Shown here in pieces: positions 15,637 through 26,101 of a stretch of DNA of 64,000 nt. The stretch's first letter is position 1. Every line of letters begins with the position of its first letter. Source of the stretch: Conexibacter arvalis (lineage in GTDB: Bacteria > Actinomycetota > Thermoleophilia > Solirubrobacterales > Solirubrobacteraceae). A program made the position numbers and the translations under genes. The DNA lies in the NCBI RefSeq assembly GCF_014199525.1, contig NZ_JACHNU010000008.1:173084-237083 (forward strand), given 5' to 3'. The notes below the pieces were generated by a model, which saw only the letters and a list, made by a program, of their open reading frames with translations, searched no databases and had not been told where the DNA came from.

Positions 15637-15687
15637 ACCCACCTTGCGACTGCGAACATCCGAGTCGCCTGCGAGAGGATCAGGCAC

Positions 15688-17985
15688 ATGGCCGACTACG
15701 GGCACGAGCTCGCCTTCGGGACGTTCATCACGCCGCAGAGCGCGCGGCCGCAGGAGGCCGTCGCGCTCGCGCGGCTGACCGAGCGCGCGGGCCTCGATCT
15801 CGCCACCTTCCAGGACCATCCGTACCAGCCGGCGTTCCTCGACACCTGGACGCTGCTGTCATGGGTCGCCGCACAGACCGAGACGCTGCGCGTCGCGCCC
15901 AACGTGCTCAACCTGCCGCTGCGCCAGCCGGCGGTCGCCGCGCGCGCTGCGGCCAGCCTCGACCTGCTCTCCGGCGGCCGCTTCGAGCTGGGCCTCGGCG
16001 CCGGCGCCTTCTGGGAGGGGGTCGAGGCGATGGGCGGCGCGCGCCGCACGCCGGGCGAGGCGGTCGACGCGCTCGACGAGGCGATCGACGTGATCCGCGG
16101 CGTCTGGGATGCCGACGCGCGCGGCGGCGTCCGCGTCGACGGCGAGCACTACCGCGTGCAGGGCGCCAAGCGCGGGCCGGCGCCGGCGCACGACGTCGAG
16201 ATCTGGCTCGGCGCCTACAAGCCGCGGATGCTGCGGCTGACCGGCCGCAAGGCCGACGGCTGGCTGCCGTCGCTCCCCTACCTCCCGCGCGAGCAGATCG
16301 CGCCGGCCAACGCGGCGATCGACGAGGCGGCCCGCGCCGCCGGCCGCGACCCGCGCGAGATCCGCCGGCTGCTCAACATCAAGGGCGGCTTCGGCCCGGC
16401 CGGCTCTGGCTTCCTGCAGGGACCGCCCGAGCAGTGGGTCGAGGAGCTGGTCGAGCTGGTGCGCGAGCACGGCTTCAGCACCTTCCTCGTGATGGGCGAC
16501 GAGCCGCGGCTGATCGAGACGTTCGGCGCGGAGGTCGCGCCCGCCGTCCGCGAGGCGGTCGCGCGCGAGCGGGCCGCCGCCGGCACCTCCACGGCACCGG
16601 TGCGCGGGCCGCAGGCGCTGGCCGAGCGGCGCCCGGGAATCGACTACGAGGCGGTGCCGCCGTCACTCGCCGCCGAGGCGGTCGAGCCCGGCGACCGCGC
16701 CTACCGCTCGGTCCGCTCCAGCTACGTCCACCGCGGCTCGCCCGGCCTGGTGCTGCGGCCGCGCGACGCAGAGCAGGCACGGGAGGCGCTCGTCTACGCG
16801 CGCGAGCAGGACGTGCCGCTGGCGGTCCGCAGTGGCGGTCACGGCATCAGCGGCCGCTCGACCGACGACGGCGGCGTCGTGATCGACCTCGGCCGCCTCG
16901 ACGAGGTGACGCTGCTCGACCCGGCGACCGGCCGCGTCCGGCTCGGTCCCGGCGCGCGCTGGGGCGACGTCGCGCGCGAGCTGGGCCGGCACGGGCTCGG
17001 AATCAGCTCGGGCGACTACGGCGACGTCGGCGTCGGCGGGCTGGCGACCGCCGGCGGCATCGGGCTGCTCGTGCGCAGGCACGGCCTCACGATCGACCAC
17101 GTCGTCGCAGCCGAGATGGTGCTCGCCGACGGCAGCCGCGTGCGCGCCGACGCCGAGGAGCGCCCCGACCTGCTGTGGGCGGTGCGCGGCGCGGGCGGCA
17201 ACTTCGGGATCGTCACCGGGCTGGAGCTGGAGGCGTACCCGGTCGGCGACGTCGTGCTCGCGACGACGGTCTACGACGCGAGCGAGGCCGCCGCGCTGCT
17301 GACGAGATGGGGCGCCGCGATCGAGCGGGCGCCGCGCGAGCTGACGAGCTTCATCACGGTCGTGAACCGCGGGCGCGGCCCCGCGTTCGCGCAGGCCTAC
17401 AGCGTCTACGCGGGCGACGACGCGCAGGCCGCGGCCGACGCGCTCGCGCCGCTGCTGGAGGCCGGCCCGGTGCTCGACCAGCGCGCCCACCTCCTGCCGT
17501 ACCCGAACGTGATCCCGCCGCACGGCGGCGACCACGTCGGCGGCGGCCTCGGCGGCGTCCGCGCCGGACTGCTCGACCACCTCGACGCCCCGGCCGCCGA
17601 GGCGCTTGCGCGCCTGCTGGGCTCCGGCGAGGTGCCGCTGCTGCAGGTCCGCTCCGTCGGCGGCGCCGTCAACGACGTCGCCCCGCTGGCGACCGCGTAC
17701 GCCCACCGCAGCCAGCAGTTCTCGGCGAACGCGGTCGGCCGCTCGGCTGCCCGGCTCGACGAGCTGTGGGACGCCGAGCTGCTGCCGCTCCAGCATGGGC
17801 TCTACCTCAGCTTCGACACCGACCGTCGCCCGGAGCGGCTGCACGACGCCTTCCCCGAGCCGACGCTGGCGAGACTGCGCGAGCTGAAGGCGCGCTACGA
17901 CCCCGATCAGCTCTTCGACCGCAACTTCCCGATCCCGCCGTCCGGCACGCGCGACCACAGCTCGTCGAAGGCGATGCTGTCGTAG
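15688..17985 (+). CDS. Fusion: luciferase-like (F420/flavin) oxidoreductase + FAD-linked berberine-bridge-type oxidase
   Basis: A 765-residue single frame with GAGAGGA before the ATG. Residues 1-300 are a luciferase-like TIM barrel (LLM class: LAFGTFITPQSA, ARLTERAGLDLATFQDHPYQ, ASLDLLSGGRFELGLGAG, EIWLGAYKPRML). Residues 330-765 are an FAD-binding PCMH domain. They include VRSGGHGISG, whose His 385 matches the covalent-flavin His, then GGLATAGGIGLLVRRHG, and a BBE C-terminus YDPDQLFDRNFPIP. The Cys used for bicovalent FAD in many BBE enzymes is not seen: the segment reads SGDYGDVGVGG. The two domains would couple a reduced-F420/FMN reaction to an FAD oxidation. Substrate unknown; divergent HxlR regulator. 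Confidence 0.9.
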   Translation: MADYGHELAFGTFITPQSARPQEAVALARLTERAGLDLATFQDHPYQPAFLDTWTLLSWVAAQTETLRVAPNVLNLPLRQPAVAARAAASLDLLSGGRFELGLGAGAFWEGVEAMGGARRTPGEAVDALDEAIDVIRGVWDADARGGVRVDGEHYRVQGAKRGPAPAHDVEIWLGAYKPRMLRLTGRKADGWLPSLPYLPREQIAPANAAIDEAARAAGRDPREIRRLLNIKGGFGPAGSGFLQGPPEQWVEELVELVREHGFSTFLVMGDEPRLIETFGAEVAPAVREAVARERAAAGTSTAPVRGPQALAERRPGIDYEAVPPSLAAEAVEPGDRAYRSVRSSYVHRGSPGLVLRPRDAEQAREALVYAREQDVPLAVRSGGHGISGRSTDDGGVVIDLGRLDEVTLLDPATGRVRLGPGARWGDVARELGRHGLGISSGDYGDVGVGGLATAGGIGLLVRRHGLTIDHVVAAEMVLADGSRVRADAEERPDLLWAVRGAGGNFGIVTGLELEAYPVGDVVLATTVYDASEAAALLTRWGAAIERAPRELTSFITVVNRGRGPAFAQAYSVYAGDDAQAAADALAPLLEAGPVLDQRAHLLPYPNVIPPHGGDHVGGGLGGVRAGLLDHLDAPAAEALARLLGSGEVPLLQVRSVGGAVNDVAPLATAYAHRSQQFSANAVGRSAARLDELWDAELLPLQHGLYLSFDTDRRPERLHDAFPEPTLARLRELKARYDPDQLFDRNFPIPPSGTRDHSSSKAMLS

Positions 17986-18095
17986 GAGCAGCGACACGCC
18001 GGTCGCGCTCCGGCGCCGGTGTCCTCCGGCGCGTGTGGGAGGCTGTGCGCGATGCGCTCCCCCCGACGCGAAGCCGGCATGCCGGAGCAGCGCCG

Positions 18096-18572
18096 TTGAG
18101 CGGGTCCGGCGCGCGCGACGTCGCGCTGTTCCTGCACCTGCTCGGCGTGATCGCGCTGCTGGCCGGGATCGCGATCGCGGCGGTCGCGCATGCGCGGGCG
18201 CGACGGGAGGAGAGCACCGAGGCGGTCGTCGTGCTGCTGCGGCTGGCGCGGACCGGCGTGCTGCTCGCGGCCCCGGCGGCCCTGCTCGTCGTCGGCGCCG
18301 GGGCGTGGCTCGTCAGCATCCAGCACCTCGCCTGGGACACCGGCTGGCTGCGCACCGCGATCGCCCTCTTCGTCGTCTCGCTCGTGCTCGGCGCCGCCGG
18401 CGGCCGCCGCCCGCGGCAGGCGCGCGAGCTGGCGGAGCGGCTGCGGACCGACGGCCGGCCGCCGAACGACGCGCTGCGCGCCCTGCTCGACGACCGCGCC
18501 TCGTTGCTCGCCAACGCCGCCTCGGCGATCGCGATGCTCGTCGTGCTGTGGCTGATGGTCGCGAAGCCGTGA
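18096..18572 (+). CDS. Small membrane protein, about four helices
   Basis: About 158 residues from a TTG preceded by GGAG with 7-nt spacing; no better in-frame ATG is available. Hydrophobic segments: VALFLHLLGVIALLAGIAIAA, TGVLLAAPAALLVVGAGAWL, LRTAIALFVVSLVLGAAGG and ASAIAMLVVLWLMVA. The His in FLHLLGVI and the four-helix layout resemble DUF2269-like membrane proteins, which have no known function. The frame stays open far upstream but overlaps the fusion gene there, so the short form is chosen. Confidence 0.6.
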   Translation: MSGSGARDVALFLHLLGVIALLAGIAIAAVAHARARREESTEAVVVLLRLARTGVLLAAPAALLVVGAGAWLVSIQHLAWDTGWLRTAIALFVVSLVLGAAGGRRPRQARELAERLRTDGRPPNDALRALLDDRASLLANAASAIAMLVVLWLMVAKP

Positions 18573-18711
18573 GCGCGCAGCCTGCTCAGTGCTGATCTGA
18601 GCACGGCATGCGTGCCCGGATCAACGCTGATCGCCGGCGCGGCGCTCCCGCGCGGAAAGATGGGCTCACGACCGCATGCGCACCCCGCCGCGGCGCTGGC
18701 ATGGTCACGTG

Positions 18712-19532
18712 ATGCGACTTCTCTGTGGACTGGATCACTCGACGACGTCGCTCGCCGCCGCGTGCTTCGCCGCGGGGGTCGCGCGCCGCCTCGGCGCGGA
18801 GCTGACGGTCGTCCACGTCGTCGAGCCGCCGGCGACGGCGCGCGGTGCGAGGGCGCGGGCGCCGCTGCCCGAGCCCGCCGGCTACACCGCGGACGCGCTC
18901 GCCGAGCGCGCCCGCTCCCTCGCGGAGCTGACCGGCGCGCAGGTGAGCGTGCGCATCGAGCACGGCCCGGTCGCCCCCACCCTCGCGCGGCTGGCCGCCA
19001 AGGAGGGCTGCGACCTGCTCGTCGTCGGCAGCGGGCGCGGCGGCGCGCTGACGGAGATCTGGCGGTCGGGCGTCGCGCGGCAGCTCGCCGCCGCCCCGCC
19101 CTGCCCGGTCGCGCTCGTCCCCGAGGAGGCGACGAGCGCCCGCGTCGAGCGGATCGTCGTCGGCTGCGACGGCAGCGCCGCCGCCCAGGCGGCGACCGCG
19201 GCGGCCGGGCGTCTCGCCTTCGCGCTCGACGCCGAGGTCGTGCTCCTGCACCAGACCCGCGCCCGGACGCGGCCGACCGGATGGGAGCGCTACGACGAGG
19301 AGCGCCGCCGTCGCCGCGCTGGGCGCGCCGCCGTCGGGCGCGGCGTCGCGCTCCACGTCGCCGAGCGCTCCGGCGACCCGGTCGCGACGCTCGCCGAGCC
19401 GGTCGACGGCGACGACGGCGACGCCTGGGTCGTCGTCGGCCAGCGCCGCCGCCGCCGGATGTCCCGACTGCGGCGCCCGCTCGCCAGCCGCGTCGCGGAC
19501 CGGTCGCGTCAGCCCGTCATCGCCGTTCCCGC

Positions 19533-19536
<4 letters not shown>
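18712..19536 (+). CDS. Universal stress protein, two tandem Usp domains
   Basis: A 274-residue cytosolic protein starting at the ATG of MRLLCGLDHS; an upstream ATG adds 12 basic residues and is less likely. The first Usp fold spans about 1-140, ending LLVVGSGRGGALTEIW then CPVALVPEE. The second spans about 147-274 (RIVVGCDGSAAAQAAT to AWVVVGQRRRRRM). The ATP-binding pattern G-x2-G-x9-GS is only partly kept in both halves. Such proteins are induced under energy or oxidative stress. It ends head-on against the monooxygenase gene with a 4-bp overlap. Confidence 0.85.
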
Positions 19537-21104
<1,568 letters not shown>

Positions 21105-21225
21105 CTTCCCGCTCCCTTCGTCGTTGGGGCGGGCGATTATGGGGAAGCGGTCCAGGCCTCATGAGGGAATTGCCTGCGGTATACATTGAGGACGGCAGGT
21201 GAGAGTTCCCCGCCTGCACGGGCGC

Positions 21226-23490
21226 TCAGCGGATCAGCGTCACGGTCGCGCGGCGATTGAGCGCGCGGCCGCGCGCGGTCCGGTCGGAGGCGCGCGGGTT
21301 GCGCTTCCCGCGCGGCGTCTCGGTCGCTGGCGCAGTCAGTCCGGCGGCGCGCAGGATCGCGCACGCGGCGACCGCTCGATCGCGCGCGAGCGCCAGCGAG
21401 AAGGGCGTCTCGCGCGGACCGGCGACGCTCGCCACGTGGCCGGCGCAGACGACGCGCCGCACGCCGACGGCACGGCGCGCGAGCGACTCCAGCCAGCGCC
21501 GCCCGGCCGCGGTCGGGCGTGCCGTGTCGGGCTCGAAGATCGCCGCCCGCGGCCCCGAGAGCGTCTGGCGAGCGGCCAGCAGGCGGATCGGCACCGTCAT
21601 GCGCGCCGTCCGCGCTCCGCCGCGGGCACGCGCGACGATCCGCAGCCGCGCGCGCTGGCCGGCGGGGTCGGCGAGGAGGCGCCGCAGCGCCGCCTGCCGC
21701 AGACGCACGGTGACCGCCACGCCGCGAGCGCCCCCGTGCGCCGCCGATCGGCCGCGGCCGATCGGCGCCCCGTCCGCGCCCTCCAACGCGACGACGCAGC
21801 GACGCAGCGGCGCGCCGCGCAGGCGGCAGCCGATCCGCACCGCGCCGCGGCGCACGACGAGTCGGCCGCCGAAGGTCCGCTCCAGGCGGGCGGCGGCCGT
21901 GCGGCCGGGCGCGCCCGCGCCGCCGGCCGCTTCGCCCCCGTCCGCGCTCCCGCCGCCCGCGCCGGGGGCGCCGTTGGCACGGCCATCCGCGCCCCCGCTG
22001 CCGGGATCGCCGCCCGCCGATCTGTCGCCGGCGCGCCCGCCGCCGTCATCCGGGCGATCGCGGCCGTCGCCTTCCGAGTCGCCGTCCGCGCCCCCGCCGC
22101 CCCCGCCCGGCTCGGGCGCGGTCACCGTCAGCGTTCCGGCTTCGAACGCGATCGCGTAGTCGGGCGAGCTGACCCCCGCGCACGTGATCGGATACCTCCC
22201 GGGCGGGCTGCTCGCGTCCGCCGGCGTCGTGCAGCGCAGCGATCCGTCGAGCCGATCGAGCCCGTCGCCGGCGACGAAGCCCTCGACGACGGCGTCCAGC
22301 GGCGGGTCGGGGGCGCCGACCGCGCGGCTCGCGTCGCGCGCGATCACGCGCAGCGGCGCCGGCTGCACGACGACCCCGGACAGCACTCCGAGCCCGTCGC
22401 CGAACGCCGCCGACGGGCTCGGCCAGCGGCCCTCGAGGTCGTAGGCGCCGGCATGCAGGCCGTCGACCTCGCAGCCGCCCTCGCCGTCGGCGCCGAGCGG
22501 TGCCTCGCAGGTGGACGCGAGCATGCCGCCCGGGCCGCTCACCGCGACGGCGACCGCCGTCGCGGTCGGCAGCACGCCCGAGCTGACCGCCACGGCCACC
22601 TCGACCGCCAGCCGCTCGCCGTAGCGGATCGGCGCGCGGGGCGCGGCGAGCGAGACCGTCGTCGCGGCCGCTGGCGTCGCGACCGCCGGCGCCGCCGACT
22701 GGGAGGGCCCGCAGGAGCCGTTGACGCAGAGCCCGAGCACGTCCTGCACCGAGAAGGTGTATGCGACGCCGTTGTCGAGGCCGGAGAAGGTCGCGCCCCG
22801 CTCGGCGACGATCGTCGTCGACGCCTGCGGCATGCCGTCGCGATAGGGCGTCACGACGTAGGTCGACGACGGGTCGCCCGACCAGGCGACCGTCGCGGAG
22901 CGATCGCCGGCGACGGCCGTCACGGCGCTCGCCACCTGCCAGCTCACCGTCTCACCGGGCACGTCGGCGACGCGCAGATCGACCTGCGCTGCCGCGCCGA
23001 TCCGGTCGCCGTCGGCGTCGACAAGCGCGTAGGAGAACGTGTCGACGCCGTGGAAGAAGCGAAGGTTGGGCTGGTAGCAGAGCACGCCGGCGTCCGTCGG
23101 CGCGGCCGGCTCGCCCTCCGTCGGCCTGGGGATCGGCGCGCCGATCCCGTCGGCCTGAGCCGGGTCGAACGCAAACAGCCGGCCGTGGGTCGGCGAGGTC
23201 TCGAGCCGCATCGCGATCGCTTCGGGCGGGGCGTCGGAGGCGACCGTGACCGGGCGGTCGGCCGGCAGCGCGTCGTTGGCCGCCCACGGGACGGCGATGC
23301 ACGCAGAGCCCTCGTAGCCGACGACCGCGTCGCCGACCGCGATCGGCGCCATGCCCGCCGGCGTGGTCGGCGGCGGAGAGGCAGCCTCCGCACGACCGGC
23401 GGCGAGCGCGACGATGGCGGCAGCGAGCACGGCGCTCGCCGCAGCCCGCCCCGCCGCCGGCAACGTGCCTGCTGCGGCTCTCCCCTCCAT
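21226..23490 (-). CDS. Secreted multidomain surface protein with C-terminal OmpA-like domain
   Basis: 754 residues from an ATG with GGAGG eight bases upstream. A signal peptide ends near GRAEAA (about residue 36). A cadherin/VCBS-like domain (about 45-170) is followed by fibronectin-type and Ig-like segments. Then comes an MBG-type repeat (APLRVIARDASRAVGAPDPPL to YAIAFEAGTLTVT). A long Gly/Asp-rich linker (GGGGGGADGDSEGDGRDR and so on) precedes a C-terminal domain with the OmpA/MotB pattern: AGHVASVAG, SLALARDRAVAACAILRAAG and the final RALNRRATVTL. OmpA-like domains bind peptidoglycan, so the protein is probably wall-attached with the repeats displayed outward. No ligand can be named. Confidence 0.82.
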   Translation of the reverse strand: MEGRAAAGTLPAAGRAAASAVLAAAIVALAAGRAEAASPPPTTPAGMAPIAVGDAVVGYEGSACIAVPWAANDALPADRPVTVASDAPPEAIAMRLETSPTHGRLFAFDPAQADGIGAPIPRPTEGEPAAPTDAGVLCYQPNLRFFHGVDTFSYALVDADGDRIGAAAQVDLRVADVPGETVSWQVASAVTAVAGDRSATVAWSGDPSSTYVVTPYRDGMPQASTTIVAERGATFSGLDNGVAYTFSVQDVLGLCVNGSCGPSQSAAPAVATPAAATTVSLAAPRAPIRYGERLAVEVAVAVSSGVLPTATAVAVAVSGPGGMLASTCEAPLGADGEGGCEVDGLHAGAYDLEGRWPSPSAAFGDGLGVLSGVVVQPAPLRVIARDASRAVGAPDPPLDAVVEGFVAGDGLDRLDGSLRCTTPADASSPPGRYPITCAGVSSPDYAIAFEAGTLTVTAPEPGGGGGGADGDSEGDGRDRPDDGGGRAGDRSAGGDPGSGGADGRANGAPGAGGGSADGGEAAGGAGAPGRTAAARLERTFGGRLVVRRGAVRIGCRLRGAPLRRCVVALEGADGAPIGRGRSAAHGGARGVAVTVRLRQAALRRLLADPAGQRARLRIVARARGGARTARMTVPIRLLAARQTLSGPRAAIFEPDTARPTAAGRRWLESLARRAVGVRRVVCAGHVASVAGPRETPFSLALARDRAVAACAILRAAGLTAPATETPRGKRNPRASDRTARGRALNRRATVTLIR

Positions 23491-23684
23491 CGCATGACCT
23501 CCGTGTCGCAATCGAATACGTTCGCGCACGAATTCTAATCGCCGACGACTCCCGGCGTCGTGCCTTCGGCCCGCTCCGGTGCGCAACGGCAGGCCGAGCG
23601 GTCGTGACGACCCGGGGCGAGACGACCGCTCCGCCCCCGGCTGGGTATGACCTGGGTCTCGGCCTCAGCACAGGAAGGCTTCCC

Positions 23685-24134
23685 ATGCCTGCCGCCCCAC
23701 CGGACTACTTCGCCCCCGAGACCGGCCTGGTACTGACGCACCTGCTGATCGTGCGCGACGTCGACCGCTCGCGCGAGTTCTACGAACGCGTGCTCGGCAC
23801 GACGGTGCTGCGCGAGCGCGACCCGTGCGTGATGCGCTTCGCCAACGGCTACATCGTGCTCAACGGCGAAGGAGGCCCCACGGACGACAAGCCCGACGTG
23901 CAGGCCCGAGCACCGCGCGACTCCGACACGCTCGCGAGCGCGATCAACATCCGCGTCACCGACGTCCACGCCGTCTACGAGCAGTGGCGAGCACGCGGCG
24001 GCGAGTTCCTCACCGAGCCCAAGGACCACGAGCTGGAGATCCGCTGCTATCTGCGCGACCCTGACGGCTACTTGATCGAGCTGGGCCAGGGAACCGGCAT
24101 CCTGGAGCAGGTTCGCGGGCCGCGCCCGACGTAG
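23685..24134 (+). CDS. VOC (glyoxalase/bleomycin-resistance fold) protein
   Basis: 149 residues; the ATG has AGGAAGG upstream. Reads THLLIVRDVDRSREFYERVLGTTVL, then ANGYIVLNGEGG, INIRVTDVHAVYEQWRARGGEF, and CYLRDPDGYLIELGQ. That is one complete pair of beta-alpha-beta-beta-beta modules with the metal-ligand His (THLL) and Glu (IELGQ) of the superfamily. Roles range from glyoxalase and dioxygenase to antibiotic binding and cannot be resolved here. Convergent with the SRPBCC gene. Confidence 0.9.
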   Translation: MPAAPPDYFAPETGLVLTHLLIVRDVDRSREFYERVLGTTVLRERDPCVMRFANGYIVLNGEGGPTDDKPDVQARAPRDSDTLASAINIRVTDVHAVYEQWRARGGEFLTEPKDHELEIRCYLRDPDGYLIELGQGTGILEQVRGPRPT

Positions 24135-24206
24135 TCGACCGCGCTCGACGCGCCGAGGGCCGGGCCGCTCGGCACGCGCCCCCACGCGCCGAGCGGCGCG
24201 CGGCGA

Positions 24207-24689
24207 TTACCGCGCCGCGAACAGGTCGGCGTAGCGGCGCAGGTAGAGCGGCCAGCCGCCCTCGCCATCGACGCCGTCGCGCACGGCCTCCCAGCCCTCC
24301 AGGTGACGGTCGAGGTGGCGGTGCTCCAGCACCACGCGCGTGTGCCGCGCGTCCTCGGCCAGGAACCGGATCTCGACCTCGCTGGCCTTGTCCGGGTCGG
24401 CTTCGATCTGCCAGGTCGGGCCGATGTCCCAGCTGATCACCAGCCGGTCGGGCGGCTCGTACGCCAGGACGCGCGCCCAGCGGCACTCGCTGCCGTCCAC
24501 GCCCCGGTCGTAGACGTGACCGCCGACGCGCGGCTCGAAGACCGTGTCGGCGATGTCGACGGCGAGCAGGTTGTGCTCGCGCGGCTTGACCTTGCTGAAG
24601 TCGTCGACGAAGACGTCGAACGCGCGCTCGATCGGCGCCGCGACGACGACCTCGTGCCGAACGCTGGTTGCCCCTGCTGCTCCACTCAT
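24207..24689 (-). CDS. SRPBCC / AHSA1-type ligand-binding protein
   Basis: 160 residues from an ATG preceded by GGAGAG. The reading RHEVVVAAPIERAFDVFVDDF, then VFEPRVGGHVYDRG, WARVLAYEPPDRLVISWDIG, VEIRFLAEDARHTRVVLEHRHLDRH and GWPLYLRRYADLF is the helix-grip (Bet v1/AHSA1) fold seen in small actinobacterial activator-like proteins. These usually sit next to an ArsR repressor; none is present here. No ligand can be assigned. Confidence 0.88.
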   Translation of the reverse strand: MSGAAGATSVRHEVVVAAPIERAFDVFVDDFSKVKPREHNLLAVDIADTVFEPRVGGHVYDRGVDGSECRWARVLAYEPPDRLVISWDIGPTWQIEADPDKASEVEIRFLAEDARHTRVVLEHRHLDRHLEGWEAVRDGVDGEGGWPLYLRRYADLFAAR

Positions 24690-25324
24690 GATCTCTCCTT
24701 CGCAGTCGCCCGCGCCCCACGAGGCGCGCCTGCCCGAGCCCAACCGCCGGACGCGTAAGCACTCACTAACCGTAAGAGTCTACTTACGGATCAGCCCACG
24801 TCAAGCCGGGCGTCGTGCGAAGGAGCGTAAGCGCCCCTCGCTGGGGCGGCATCCGATCGTCGGCCGCGCGTACGAGGCCGGCGCCTCACGACTCCCTCAG
24901 CGGGTCGCGGTGAGCGCTCGCAGGCGCGCGCTCGCAGGCGCGCGACGCCCTCGTCGAAGGGCCGACCTGTCGCCGCGACCGCCGGTCACGAGCGAGACGG
25001 CGGGTGGAGCGCGCGGTCCCGGCGACCACCGTAAGGGGGTATCGGGTGGCGCCGGGACCGCGGCTTGCCCAGCCCAGCGGCGGCCTGCTTCACGTCAACT
25101 GCGCCGCACGGCAAGGGGAGTGACTCGTGCGGGCGATCAGCGGCCGAACCGGTGAGCCGGGAGCTTGGGACACCGTGCTTGCAGCACCCAGTCTCCTGCC
25201 GGCGGTCGTCGGCCGCCAGTGCCGCCCGCGAATGTTCAAGTCATGAGTACGGCGCGCGCTTCGGCTGCCGGTTGCGACCCGCTGGCGGCGTTGAATAGTC
25301 TGGAAGACGGGAGCATTTCTCGTC
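24690..25324. other. 635-bp region without a convincing gene
   Basis: Short open frames occur on both strands, but none has a plausible start, Shine-Dalgarno and protein-like composition. Contents that can be seen are a 20-bp inverted repeat at 24770-24789, a CGCCCC/GGGGCG hairpin at 24832-24848, and a 14-bp tandem repeat (GCGCTCGCAGGCGC twice) at 24914-24941. The right half is the leader of the ABC cluster and is visibly less GC-rich (for example around 25300). A decayed regulator gene is possible but not demonstrable. Confidence 0.6.
24770..24789. promoter_or_regulatory. Candidate operator: perfect inverted repeat upstream of the SRPBCC gene
   Basis: CCGTAAG-agtcta-CTTACGG, 7-bp arms and 6-bp spacer, in an AT-richer island about 80 bp upstream of the SRPBCC start. 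The size and symmetry suit a TetR- or ArsR-type site. No matching regulator lies beside it, so assignment is open. Confidence 0.5.
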
Positions 25325-26101
25325 TTGGGGACCTCGGAGAGCTTTGGGCGCAGTACGACGCCGGCAGCGAGCGCGCCGGCCGCGCTGCTCGCGTTCGATC
25401 ACGTGACCAAGCGCCGGCTGAACGGACGACAGCCGCATCTCGTGCTCGACGGCGTCTCGTTCGATATCGCCCCGGGCGAATGCGTCGGTCTGCGCGGACC
25501 GCGCCGAAGCGGGAAGACGACGCTGCTGCGGATCGCGGCCGGCATCGACCTTCCCGACGACGGACAGGTCCGCTGGCAGGGTTCAGACGCCGTCGGACGC
25601 CGCCGTGCAAGCCCCCTGCGGAAGGTCGCGTTCGTCGCGCAGACGAGCGACTGGCGTGGGGCGCCCGGCAAGCCGATGCTCGACCACATCGCCTTGCCGT
25701 TGCTGATCGCCGGCCGACCGGTCGCCGAAGCACTCGCGACCGCCCGCGCGATCAGCGCGGAGCTGGGTGCTGAGGACTACGTCGATCTCCCTCCCCACCT
25801 GCTGCCCGCGGACGTCCTGGCGCGGCTCTCGCTCGCCCGCGGCCTCGTTCGGAATCCGAAGCTGCTGATCGCCGATGCCGCCGGCGACGATGCAGTCGAC
25901 GGCGAGCACCTGGCATTCCAGCAGCTGCTCGCATGCGTGCGTGCGCGGCCGGGGTTGGCGCTGTTGGTCGCGTCGCGCGAGGCGTCGGCGCTGCGCGGCA
26001 CCGACCGGATCATGACGCTCGACGGCTCAGGCCGACTTCGCGTTCCCGACCGCGCCGACGCGCGCGTCTTCCCGTTCCCCGCGGGAGCGCCAGAGCCGTG
26101 A
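25325..26101 (+). CDS. Degenerate ABC ATPase subunit (first of the cluster)
   Basis: 258 residues from a TTG; no better start fits the frame. The fold is an ABC nucleotide-binding domain: FDHVTKRR, SFDIAPGECVGLRG, Walker A GPRRSGKT (58-65). Q-loop region FVAQTSDW. The signature motif is lost (LLPADVLARLSLARGLV where LSGGQ would be). Walker B reads LLIADAAGD, with Ala 185 in place of the catalytic Glu. The subunit may bind but should hydrolyse ATP poorly, as in asymmetric ABC pairs with one dead site. Its stop overlaps the next ATPase start (GTGA), so the two are coupled and probably heterodimerise. Confidence 0.85.
   Translation: MGTSESFGRSTTPAASAPAALLAFDHVTKRRLNGRQPHLVLDGVSFDIAPGECVGLRGPRRSGKTTLLRIAAGIDLPDDGQVRWQGSDAVGRRRASPLRKVAFVAQTSDWRGAPGKPMLDHIALPLLIAGRPVAEALATARAISAELGAEDYVDLPPHLLPADVLARLSLARGLVRNPKLLIADAAGDDAVDGEHLAFQQLLACVRARPGLALLVASREASALRGTDRIMTLDGSGRLRVPDRADARVFPFPAGAPEP

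Noticed and set aside
24544..25155. 203-codon plus-strand frame across the gene-free gap
   Set aside because: It starts inside the SRPBCC gene on the opposite strand, lacks a ribosome-binding site and reads as Arg/Ala/Ser-rich sequence without structure.
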